In this document: positions 1 through 5,484 of the stretch, piece after piece | Numbering within the stretch: the first letter of the stretch is position 1 | Layout of the letters: each line of letters begins with the position of its first letter | Assembly: GCA_023438785.1 (NCBI GenBank) | Contig: JAEXQJ010000397.1 | Location: 1 to 6,863 of the forward strand | DNA: 6,863 nucleotides | Direction of reading: 5' to 3' | Origin: Pseudomonadota bacterium | GTDB taxonomy: Bacteria > Myxococcota_A > Polyangia > Fen-1088 | Notes under the pieces: model-generated | Seen by the model: the letters and a program-made list of their open reading frames with translations, nothing else | What the model was told of the DNA's origin: nothing | Database searches by the model: none | Program-made: the position numbers and the translations under genes

Positions 1-136
1 TCCGGTGACCCCTCACCCGCATCTTCTGACCCCACCCCCGCATGGTTTTGTACTGTCACGCACCATTTTTCGCCATTTCCCGCAATGTAAAGGGCCGCGG
101 GGCGCAAGCAGACGCCGTTCTGTCCGGAAATCCACC

Positions 137-155
137 GGCGGCTCAAGGAGCCGCC
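137..155 (-). terminator. Hairpin downstream of the doc gene, possible terminator
   Basis: There is a perfect 8-bp GC-rich inverted repeat (GGCGGCTC / GAGCCGCC) with a 3-nt loop. It begins 15 bases beyond the reconstructed stop of the minus-strand Doc toxin, which is where a terminator for the abrB-doc operon would sit. Only a short T run (three T) follows on the minus strand, so efficient intrinsic termination is uncertain. It could instead be an mRNA-end stabilising hairpin. Positions 1-136 beyond it hold nothing I can support as a gene. Confidence 0.45.
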
Positions 156-169
156 CGAGGGAGCGAGCA

Positions 170-566
170 TCAGTGTCCCTGGGCAATTCGGCGAAGCCTT
201 TCGGCGACCTCGTCCTTGCTGATCCTGCCCGACGCCACGCCCATCGTGAGCTCGTACAGGGCAGGGAGTCATGCTCAACCGTGATGCCGTTGAGGTCTAG
301 AAACACCAGTGCAGCGACGAGGCCCGTGTGTTTGTTGCCGTCGACAAAGGGAGGTTTCGCACGACGTGGAAAAGGTAAGCGGTCGCCATGGCGAAGACGT
401 CGCTGTGAACGAACTGCCCATCGAAAGAAGCCTGCGACTGGGCCACCGCTGATTCCAGGAGACCGCGCTGCCGTACGCCGACTCCACCGCCGTAACGCGC
501 GAGTTGCATGGCGTGCAGTTCGAGAACGTCTTCGGCCGAGAGAAAGTCGGGCGACTCAGTCGTCAC
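170..566 (-). pseudogene. doc: Doc/Fic-family toxin, frameshifted twice
   Basis: Doc-type Fic proteins modify EF-Tu and stop translation until neutralised by a small partner. Reading starts at a GTG (564-566) overlapping the upstream antitoxin stop (GTGA), and begins MTTESPDFLSAEDVLELHA. It runs through the typical Doc segments LARYGG..GVRQRGLLESAVAQ.QASFDGQF and AYLFHVVRN, then loses frame near 352/353. The next frame supplies the Fic motif PFVDGNKHTG and LVFLDLNGI. A second single-base loss near 259-261 moves the frame again, and that frame gives LYELTMGVASGRISKDEVAERLRRIAQGH and stops at 170-172. Restoring two bases gives about 132 residues, the normal Doc length. Unrepaired translation stops at about 89 residues, before the catalytic motif. 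The final motif Arg is His here (GNKHT instead of GNKRT). The family assignment is firm. Whether the indels are biological or sequencing errors is open. Confidence 0.85.
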
Positions 567-787
567 TTGGCCAGCTTCCTCAGCGCCTCGTCATGGGCCT
601 TCATCATGCGGTCGGCCGCGTTCCTGATGCGTGAGGACCGCCCTTTGCGCGATGGGCGAATTATCAGCGCCTCGCCATCGGTGCGGACCTCGAGGGGCGT
701 GTCCTTGTCGATGTCGAGAAGGTCCAGAATCGGGCGCTCAATGATGAGGCCTAGGCTGTTTCCAACTGCTGTGAGCTTCTTGATCAT
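563..787 (-). CDS. AbrB/MazE-like (SpoVT fold) antitoxin
   Basis: This is a 74-residue protein starting MIKKLTAVGNSLGLIIE. It has the N-terminal swapped-hairpin AbrB/SpoVT pattern: K-L-T..GNS..L.I near residues 3-16, then LDLLDIDKDTPLEV and a beta strand ending ALIIRP near 50. A basic, helical tail (about 52-74) is likely the toxin-binding part. Proteins of this type pair with Doc toxins, bind DNA as dimers and repress their own operon. I chose the internal ATG at 785-787 because the longer upstream reading lacks family similarity. The stop overlaps the GTG start of doc by four bases, so the two are translationally coupled. The frame is complete, unlike that of its toxin. A promoter and a palindrome lie directly upstream. 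Confidence 0.88.
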   Translation of the reverse strand: MIKKLTAVGNSLGLIIERPILDLLDIDKDTPLEVRTDGEALIIRPSRKGRSSRIRNAADRMMKAHDEALRKLAK

Positions 788-799
788 GGTGGCTCTCGG

Positions 800-809
800 C
801 GTACGTACG
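800..809. promoter_or_regulatory. 10-bp palindrome in the abrB-doc leader, operator candidate
   Basis: CGTACGTACG is a perfect palindrome lying 12 bases upstream of the antitoxin start and just downstream of the predicted minus-strand transcription start. AbrB/MazE-family antitoxins normally repress their own operon by binding symmetric sites in this position, so it is a plausible autoregulatory operator. The role is inferred from position and symmetry only. Confidence 0.4.
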
Positions 810-821
810 ATGTTCGACCGA

Positions 822-850
822 AGTATGACCGGCGCGGATGCGATGGACAA
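822..850 (-). promoter_or_regulatory. Candidate sigma70 promoter for abrB-doc
   Basis: On the minus strand, TTGTCC (845-850) and CATACT (822-827) are separated by exactly 17 bases. Each box matches the consensus at four of six positions. The predicted start is about 27 bases upstream of the antitoxin ATG. The site overlaps the possible N-terminus of the divergent ParE-like gene, so transcription of the two could interfere. The call is weak on sequence alone but has the right geometry. Confidence 0.35.
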
Positions 851-1133
851 ACCGCATTCCGGCGCTGAGCCCCTTCGCTTCAACCCGCTCGCCGAGGCGG
901 AGCTGCAGGACGCGGCTTCCTGGTACGACCATCGCGTGACCGGAATGGGGGCGCGCTTCGTCGCAGCCATCCGCCACCGCACCGGTGAGGTCATCGATCT
1001 GGCCTCTCATCAGAGGCGTCCGCCGTGTCCTCGTGGGCGCCTATCCGTACGCCATCGTCTACCGCGAGTTCTCCAACCAAGAGATCGAGGTGTCGCTGCC
1101 GGCGGGTGTGTGCGTCGCGAGCGCATCTGGTAA
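843..1133 (+). pseudogene. ParE/RelE-superfamily toxin with two compensating frameshifts
   Basis: The first part reads LRFNPLAEAELQDAASWYDH...MGARFVAAIR, the N-terminal two-helix hairpin of ParE/RelE toxins. These are ribosome- or gyrase-directed toxins, depending on subfamily. Near 998-1000 the homology jumps one frame to WPLIRGVRRVLVGAYPYAIVYREFSNQEIEV, the family's beta-sheet core. Near 1090-1093 it returns to the first frame as VAAGGCVRRERIW and a stop. Compared with the usual spacing there seem to be about five residues missing at the first break (roughly a 14-base loss) and one base missing at the second. The starting frame stays open throughout, so a full-length product with a scrambled core (about residues 53-83) could still be made. 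In-frame ATGs at 810 and 825 are alternatives to 843. No antitoxin gene is visible beside it; the upstream neighbour is the divergent AbrB/Doc pair. Confidence 0.75.
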
Positions 1134-1142
1134 CCTTGGGAC

Positions 1143-1367
1143 ATGCGGGCGCACAGGACGACCGTGACAGTGCGCGCGGACCGTGAGGTGGTGGTGCAGC
1201 TTCCCGATGATTTCCCGCCGGGTGAGGCGGATGTGATCGTGTTGCCGCATTCGGGCGCAGGCCAGCCGTTCGAGGCTGCGGCGGCCTTCGACCGCTTCCT
1301 CGCCGAGCTGCCGAGCGCGCCCGTTATCCCGCTCGCGGCACTGGATCGAGACGAGCTGTATCGGTGA
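1143..1367 (+). CDS. Small antitoxin of a PIN-toxin module
   Basis: This protein has 74 residues. An N-terminal beta-type segment (TVTVRADREVVVQLPDDF, then PPGEADVIVLP) resembles the compact DNA-binding or dimerisation part found in many short antitoxins. A Pro/Ala linker follows, then an acidic tail ending LAALDRDELYR that would wrap the toxin. I cannot name the family. The role is inferred from size, this layout and the downstream gene: its TGA overlaps the GTG of a PIN toxin (GTGA), the standard antitoxin-toxin arrangement. The ATG lies 10 bases after the ParE-like stop, preceded by a weak GGGA. The frame is complete. Confidence 0.75.
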   Translation: MRAHRTTVTVRADREVVVQLPDDFPPGEADVIVLPHSGAGQPFEAAAAFDRFLAELPSAPVIPLAALDRDELYR

Positions 1368-1798
1368 GCACGTACCTGCTGGACACGAACGTCGTAGTGC
1401 GGCTGATGGAGCCCGCCGCACCTGAACACGGGCGGTGAAAGAGGCGATACGCCGCCTGCTTTCGGCCGGCCACTCTCTTGTGCTGGCGCCCCAGGTGCTG
1501 GTGGAACTCTGGGTTGTGGCGACACGACCCGCCGAGGTCAACGGCTTCGGCTGGCCTCCAGCCAAGGCGATGGCCGTGATCGCCCGTTTGCGCGGTCAGT
1601 TCCGGTTGCTCGACGAAGGGCCGATCGCGTTCGAGCACTGGCTCGCCCTGGTAGGAGGGACGCAAGTCCGTGGCAAGCGCGCGCATGATGCTCGCCGCGG
1701 TGATGCCCAGCCATGGTGTGGCCCACGTCATCACGTTGAACACCGCTGACTTCGACGGACTGCCTGGAATCACAGCGGTTCATCCGTCCGCCGCGTGA
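1364..1798 (+). pseudogene. PIN-domain (VapC-like) toxin, frameshifted twice
   Basis: PIN toxins are Mg-dependent ribonucleases that cut tRNA or rRNA. From GTG 1364 the first frame reads STYLLDTNVVVRLMEP (first catalytic Asp) and meets a TGA at 1436-1438. The neighbouring frame continues from about 1435 with VKEAIRRLL, LAPQVLVELWVVATRP (catalytic Glu), NGFGWPP, FRLLDEGP and GKRAHDAR (third acidic residue). Near 1679-1690 it shifts again to MMLAAVMPSHGVAHVITLNTADF and PGITAVHP, ending at TGA 1796-1798. Repairing one base plus 11 bases gives about 148 residues, normal for the family. All acidic active-site residues are still encoded, but in three frames. The true product would be about 24 residues. 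The antitoxin just upstream is intact. Confidence 0.85.
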
Positions 1799-1983
1799 GC
1801 CGTTGCCGGGGGTAAGGGGCAGAGTCGTCAGTGGGTGATCGTACGGGACAGCGGCGTGACCGGGATCTTCGCTGATTAGGACGATCCGTGATGACAGGAC
1901 GTTGGGTCTGGCTCGCTCTGTTGCGGCGTCATGGTGAACGCGGTCAGCCGAGACACGTGCAGGCCGCCCCTATTCGGATGCTG

Positions 1984-1989
1984 TATAAT
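1984..1989 (+). promoter_or_regulatory. Consensus -10 box of the phd-PIN operon, near-leaderless
   Basis: A perfect TATAAT ends nine bases before the ATG at 1999, so the expected start (about 1996-1997) leaves an mRNA leader of only two or three bases, or none. No purine-rich ribosome-binding site precedes the ATG. No good -35 hexamer appears at the usual spacing. The surrounding bases are A/T rich in an otherwise GC-rich window. The rest of the 1799-1998 gap shows nothing I can assign. Confidence 0.6.
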
Positions 1990-1998
1990 CACCTTTAA

Positions 1999-2292
1999 AT
2001 GAACCTCATTGCTATCAAGGACCTCAAGCAGCCTCGACGCCTGAAGGAGCGACTGGCGGAGGAGAGAGAGCTCCTGCTGACCAGCGACGGGCGGCCCGTC
2101 GCGGTGTTGATTGATGTCGGTCCGACGGATGACCCCGATGTGGTTATCCAGGCTGTCCGTGATTCGCGCAGCCGGATGGCGCTTGCCCGCGCGCGCGAAT
2201 CGGCCCGCAAGGCCGGCACGAACACGATGGCGATGGGCGACATCGAGCGAGAAATTGCGGCTGCGCGCAAGGAACGCAAGAGCCGGCGATGA
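1999..2292 (+). CDS. Phd/YefM-family antitoxin
   Basis: This 97-residue protein has the Phd/YefM pattern: an N-terminal IKDLKQPRRLKERL helix, then ELLLTSDGRPVAVLIDV (about residues 24-40), the strand-turn-strand that forms the DNA-binding dimer. A long charged helical C-terminal half follows (about 45-97, Arg/Glu/Ala rich), which would bind and block the toxin. It would neutralise the PIN nuclease encoded next and repress the operon. The stop TGA overlaps the toxin ATG (ATGA). Both genes of this pair are intact, unlike those of the neighbouring modules. The start is fixed by the -10 box just upstream. Confidence 0.85.
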   Translation: MNLIAIKDLKQPRRLKERLAEERELLLTSDGRPVAVLIDVGPTDDPDVVIQAVRDSRSRMALARARESARKAGTNTMAMGDIEREIAAARKERKSRR

Positions 2293-2705
2293 TCCGGGCC
2301 GTCATCGACACCAATGTGCTGGTGGCCGGGTTCCTCTCGCCCTCAGGGACTCCGGGGCGAATCGTGGATTGGTTGCGCGCCGGCTCTGTGATCGCGGTAA
2401 TCGATGACCGGATCATTTCCGAATATGCAGAGGTCTTGGTTCGCCCAACCTTCGGCCTGGCGCCCGCTGACGTGAGCGAGGTGCTGAATGCCATCCGGTG
2501 CCGCGCCGTCTGGGCAGAAGCTGGGCCGCGAGAAACGCTGAGACTCCCTGACCCCGATGACGCGGCCTTCGCCGAATGCGCACTCGCCGCATCCGTTCCC
2601 CTCGTCACCGGCAACCTGCGCCACTTCCCCAAGTCAGCCTGCCGTGGGGTGGAGGTCCTGACGCCGGCACAGTTCCTGGCTATTGCGGCTGGCACACAGG
2701 ATTGA
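2289..2705 (+). CDS. PIN-domain toxin, COG1569-like, intact
   Basis: This is a 138-residue PIN-family ribonuclease toxin. It starts MIRAVIDTNVLVAGFLS, with the first metal-binding Asp at residue 7. SEYAEVLVRP carries the conserved Glu (about 45). LPDPDDAAFAECALAA supplies the next acidic cluster (D90/D91 and E96). VTGNLRHFP (about 106-114) is the usual last motif of this subgroup, with Asn where VapC proteins often have Asp. Length and motif order match the 'putative toxin component, PIN family' group. It is coupled to the Phd antitoxin by a 4-base overlap. It is the only intact toxin frame among the five TA-like loci here, so it is the likeliest active system. The substrate cannot be told from sequence. 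Confidence 0.88.
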   Translation: MIRAVIDTNVLVAGFLSPSGTPGRIVDWLRAGSVIAVIDDRIISEYAEVLVRPTFGLAPADVSEVLNAIRCRAVWAEAGPRETLRLPDPDDAAFAECALAASVPLVTGNLRHFPKSACRGVEVLTPAQFLAIAAGTQD

Positions 2706-2741
2706 TCGGCGAGGCGAGGGGGCGACGGGCTCGGGCGTGGG

Positions 2742-2755
2742 TTCCAGGTTCCAGG
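2742..2755 (+). repeat. Two tandem copies of the heptamer TTCCAGG
   Basis: Two exact adjacent copies of TTCCAGG lie in the gap after the intact PIN toxin, followed by a purine-rich stretch. It is too short to be informative by itself, but it could be an eroded or starting microsatellite marking a junction between the TA cluster and the FGE relic. Confidence 0.5.
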
Positions 2756-2775
2756 AGGTGGAAGAGGATAAAGAC

Positions 2776-2900
2776 CTACTTTGCCCCGCGCACGCAACGG
2801 AACCCCAGGAAGTTGGCGCGGTCTGCAGGCACGCCCCAGAAGCGGATGGCCGCGCGCCCACGACGAAACGTCGCCGTCCCAACCACGCGCATCATCGAGA
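2776..2900 (-). pseudogene. C-terminal relic of a formylglycine-generating-enzyme (SUMF1) domain
   Basis: The last 40 or so codons before a minus-strand TAG (2776-2778) read MMRVVGTATFRRGRAAIRF, then WGVPADRANFLGFRCVRGAK. The ending with GFRCVR is the hallmark C-terminus of FGE/SUMF1-type domains. Upstream of about 2900 no frame continues the domain: the expected GGSW-type core is absent, and the DNA there leads into the divergent lipoprotein gene. It is therefore a fragment of a gene that has lost its front. The open reading frame does continue far upstream, but only as an antisense shadow of the lipoprotein repeat. Family recognition is reasonable; the left boundary is approximate. Confidence 0.6.
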
Positions 2901-3043
2901 GCCTCTGATCAACTCGACGAGGCGATTCGCTCGACCGATGCCGATAGCGCGGGCGAGCGGAGCCGTGCTCAAGTTGCGGCGAAGTGTCCGCCTTTGCCCT
3001 ACGATGCAGGGCGACTGCGCGCCCGGACGCGCGACTCTTGGCG

Positions 3044-3050
3044 AAGGTGA
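3044..3050 (+). promoter_or_regulatory. Ribosome-binding site of the lipoprotein gene
   Basis: AAGGTGA is placed with its AGG core five bases before the ATG at 3053. It decides the start: the longer upstream reading in the same frame would put more than 20 Arg-rich residues ahead of the lipoprotein signal peptide and has no such site. Confidence 0.6.
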
Positions 3051-3052
3051 AG

Positions 3053-4483
3053 ATGAGGCCAGCACGAGCTCCTTTCGGCTGTCTGACACTGACCGGGCTG
3101 CTGATGGTCGGGGCTTGTTCGAGCAGCGACGGCTTGCCTGCGACAGATGCCCGTACGGCCACCGGGACGAGCACGACCAGGGCATCGAGGCCAGCTAGCG
3201 GCACCGCGACCAGCTCGATCAGCACCACAGCGACTGCCGCGCCGACGAGCAGCACCGGAACAAGCTCTGCCGCGTCCACGGTCACGACGACCGCATCAGG
3301 AGACACTGTACCGGCAACAAGCACGACGAACACCGCGTCCGCGACAGCCACGACACGGACGGCCACCGCGTCCGCGACAGGCGCGACGAAAACCGCCACC
3401 GCGTCCTCGACAGCCACGACGGGAACCGCCACCGCGTCCTCGACAGGCGCGACGAGAACCGCCACCGCCTCCTCGACGGGCGCGACGAGAACCGCCACCG
3501 CGTCCTCGACGGGCGCGACGGGAACCGCCACCGCGTCCTCGACAGGCGCGACGAGAACCGCCACCGCGCTGCAAACCGCGTCGGCAACGGGCTCCGTTAC
3601 CGATGCCCTGATGGGGACTGTGACCTTCAACGACGGGATGGCGGAAGGCGCGATGAGCGGTTGGGCGTGGGTCCTCGTTGGTTCTGGGGCCAGCATTTCC
3701 TCCCCCACCTGCGAGGGCGAGCCCATCACCTACGACTCCTTCTGCACAAGGACGACTATTTGGTCCAGCAACACCGCCCTGTGCGCTACGGGAACGGTTC
3801 GTCCCGCGACGGGGGACTATTCCGACCTAGGAATCGAGATCGCTGTGAACGCCACCCCTGACGAGCCCCCGCACGTCATCGGCAGGAATTTCACCTCTGT
3901 CTCGTTCACGTTCTCCGGCGCACCCACCAAGGGCGTACGCGCCGTGCTCCGCTTCGTGGGTGGGTTCGTCGCGGAGTACGGCCTCGATGACATCTCCTCC
4001 GGTCAAATCCTGGACATCACCAAGTTCACCACGGCCGACGCGGGTACCACGGTCAAGAGTCTGACCATCTCGGATACCCCTTATATCGACGCAGTCGGTG
4101 TGCGCATCCCGTCCGGGTCGGCAGAGATTCCCGTGAAGGACTTCTGCCTGTCCGGCGTCGATTTCGGCATGACGGGACCGGCTGCCCTCACCTTCGACCC
4201 CCCAAGTCTGGATTTGGGACCGGTTGCGGACGGCGAAACCAGAGCGGTTCAATTCACCCTGCACAACGGCGGCCCCGGCCCCGCGGCCCCGTTGACCATT
4301 ACCATAGATGATCCCTGGGCCTACACCCGCAACCCGGCTGCCACGACCTGCAAGACGATGTTGGCTGCCGGGGATTCTTGCGTAATCGGTTACACCTTCA
4401 CGCCGACTAGGGCCGGGCAGTTGTGTCGGGTCGCGGCGATCTCACCGGGTGGCTCAGCGGAGGCCTTTATTCTTCGTTATTGA
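3053..4483 (+). CDS. Repeat-linker lipoprotein with a C-terminal ASH-like domain
   Basis: This 476-residue predicted lipoprotein has a short basic start (MRPAR), a hydrophobic stretch and a lipobox LLMVGAC, with Cys22 as the lipidation site and Ser at +2, which suggests outer-membrane sorting. Residues 23 to about 185 are a Ser/Thr/Ala/Gly-rich extended linker that contains an 11-residue tandem repeat (residues 103-173). Residues 187 to about 375 form a Cys-containing, beta-rich domain (starting MGTVTFNDG; WAWVLVGSG, SNTALC, VNATP) that I recognise only as a surface-type domain. Residues 377 to about 470 match an ASH/'choice-of-anchor D' module: LTFDPPSLDLGPV, FTLHNGG, CKTMLAAGDSCVIGYTFTPTRAG. 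No catalytic motif is seen. The likely job is a surface-displayed binding or structural protein projected on a flexible stalk. It is unrelated to the TA genes around it. Confidence 0.8.
   Translation: MRPARAPFGCLTLTGLLMVGACSSSDGLPATDARTATGTSTTRASRPASGTATSSISTTATAAPTSSTGTSSAASTVTTTASGDTVPATSTTNTASATATTRTATASATGATKTATASSTATTGTATASSTGATRTATASSTGATRTATASSTGATGTATASSTGATRTATALQTASATGSVTDALMGTVTFNDGMAEGAMSGWAWVLVGSGASISSPTCEGEPITYDSFCTRTTIWSSNTALCATGTVRPATGDYSDLGIEIAVNATPDEPPHVIGRNFTSVSFTFSGAPTKGVRAVLRFVGGFVAEYGLDDISSGQILDITKFTTADAGTTVKSLTISDTPYIDAVGVRIPSGSAEIPVKDFCLSGVDFGMTGPAALTFDPPSLDLGPVADGETRAVQFTLHNGGPGPAAPLTITIDDPWAYTRNPAATTCKTMLAAGDSCVIGYTFTPTRAGQLCRVAAISPGGSAEAFILRY
3359..3571 (+). repeat. 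33-bp in-frame tandem repeat, six copies plus a partial
   Basis: The repeat encodes the 11-residue unit TATASSTGATR within the lipoprotein linker. Six full units begin at 3359, 3392, 3425, 3458, 3491 and 3524, with a partial one at 3557. The first two are diverged (SATGATK and STATTG endings) and the later four are almost identical, differing mainly at the last residue (R/R/G/R). This gradient suggests recent expansion at the 3' side. Copy number changes would keep frame, so linker length could vary between strains. Confidence 0.9.
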
Positions 4484-4635
4484 AGCCGAGCGGTGATGAA
4501 GGCTGCGTGAGCTTCCGCGGGTAGCCACTGCCGCGAACGGGGATACGCCGCACAACGGTGCGCGCAAGGCCGGCAGGCTGAACGGGTGGGTCTCGGCAAT
4601 CGCTGCCCGACCGCTTCTTGGGGTGGAGTGTGGGC

Positions 4636-4664
4636 TTGACCCTCGGTCAGGCGGGGGCCACAAT
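4636..4664 (+). promoter_or_regulatory. Sigma70-like promoter of the xre-nucleotidyltransferase operon
   Basis: TTGACC (5/6 to the -35 consensus) and CACAAT (4/6 to the -10) are separated by 17 bases. The predicted start is near 4671, giving a leader of roughly 28 bases before the ATG at 4699. The -35 box is overlapped by a small dyad, TGACC-CTC-GGTCA (4637-4649). The rest of the gap after the lipoprotein stop (4484-4635) shows only a weak 5-bp hairpin at 4549-4562 and no gene. Confidence 0.6.
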
Positions 4665-4700
4665 ATCGATATTTCGATGCCAACATCGGCATAGCGATAT
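4663..4700. promoter_or_regulatory. Nested inverted repeats, likely XRE operator
   Basis: Between the -10 box and the start codon lie ATATCGATAT (perfect palindrome, 4663-4672), ATGCC/GGCAT arms (4677-4681 and 4688-4692), and outer arms ATATCG (4663-4668) and CGATAT (4695-4700). The last of these runs into the ATG. Several symmetric sites placed across the transcription start are what an autorepressing HTH protein would use, and the next gene encodes one. Binding is inferred, not shown. Confidence 0.5.
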
Positions 4701-5484
4701 GGCAACAAGCTCACTCACGGCGACGCGAAAACGCATCGCAGAGGTGGTTCGCACCCTGCGGCGCGAACGCGCATGGACCCAGGCTGAGCTGGCCAAGAGG
4801 TTGGGGCTGTCGCAGAGCCGGCTTAGCGAGATCGAGAATGGCGGTGGTTCGTTCACGGCAGAGCAGTACCTGCTCATCTTGAAGCTGTTCAACGTCACCG
4901 CCGCTCGGTTCATAGACGACGCCCACGACCACGAATCGCAGATCCAGAACGCGCTCGCTCGCCTAGGCGCCCATCATCTCCGGGAAGCTGAACACGTCCT
5001 GCCGAGCGATGACCTCGATGACGTGGTCACCGCCGTGGAGGAGACCCTCTGCGAGGGAGATCCCCGCCACACGACGGCGCTGGCGCCCGTCCTGGTCTCA
5101 AACGCGGATCGAATCCGGCTGCCAAGAATCTACCAGGACCTATCGCGCATCGGCTTCGAACGACGGCTCGGATGGCTTTGCGAGAACACCGTAGAGGCAA
5201 TCTCCCGCGAGGTGCGGACAGAGGCGCCGCGGGCCTGGGCGCAGGCGTCCAACCGCGCAGCCCTGGTTCTCGAGCTTTTCGTCAAGACCGCCAGCAGGGC
5301 CTTGAAGTCGAGCGGCTCACCATCAGACGTGGATCTTCTTGACCCGAGCGTGCGGAGCGAAGAGACACTCGACCAAATCAGGAAGGCCCAGTCCGCCATT
5401 TCACGGAAGTGGCGCATCCTCAGCGAGCTTCAGCCAGAGGATTTCGCCCAGGCACTGAGAGCCGCACGTGTCGGTCATTCATGA
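4699..5484 (+). CDS. XRE-family helix-turn-helix regulator, probable antitoxin
   Basis: This protein has 261 residues. An N-terminal HTH_3/Cro-CI domain spans about residues 10-65: IAEVVRTLRRERAWTQAELA, then KRLGLSQSRLSEIENG, with the recognition helix around 38-46. Residues 70-261 are mostly helical and charged, and I cannot assign them to a family. I chose the ATG at 4699 because it lies just past the promoter and operator, and the upstream in-frame reading crosses the promoter. It overlaps the following nucleotidyltransferase by 17 bases, so the two are coupled. HTH-plus-nucleotidyltransferase pairs are a known TA or abortive-infection layout (compare AbiE and MNT-type systems), which makes this the regulator/antitoxin partner. 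The frame is complete. No clear ribosome-binding site precedes it. Confidence 0.85.
   Translation: MATSSLTATRKRIAEVVRTLRRERAWTQAELAKRLGLSQSRLSEIENGGGSFTAEQYLLILKLFNVTAARFIDDAHDHESQIQNALARLGAHHLREAEHVLPSDDLDDVVTAVEETLCEGDPRHTTALAPVLVSNADRIRLPRIYQDLSRIGFERRLGWLCENTVEAISREVRTEAPRAWAQASNRAALVLELFVKTASRALKSSGSPSDVDLLDPSVRSEETLDQIRKAQSAISRKWRILSELQPEDFAQALRAARVGHS

Noticed and set aside
5..634. 209-residue plus-strand open frame
   Set aside because: Antisense of the Doc toxin region; Arg-rich composition and no motif.
1010..1565. Two overlapping minus-strand open frames of about 170 residues
   Set aside because: Shadows of the plus-strand ParE-like, antitoxin and PIN genes, where family motifs are clear.
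2144..2797. 217-residue minus-strand open frame
   Set aside because: Antisense of the intact Phd and PIN genes, with a Pro/Arg/Ser-skewed composition.
3359..3571. CRISPR-like regular spacing
   Set aside because: The units are contiguous 33-bp tandem repeats in frame with a protein; there are no unique spacers.
3147..3611. Arg/Pro-rich plus-strand open frame
   Set aside because: Frame-shadow of the lipoprotein repeat, with no domain and no ribosome-binding site.
2776..3729. 317-residue minus-strand open frame, Val/Ala rich
   Set aside because: Apart from its last 40 codons (FGE-like tail) it is the antisense of the lipoprotein's 33-bp repeat and linker. The valine-rich repeats mirror the Ser/Thr/Ala codons, and the plus strand has the signal peptide and domains.
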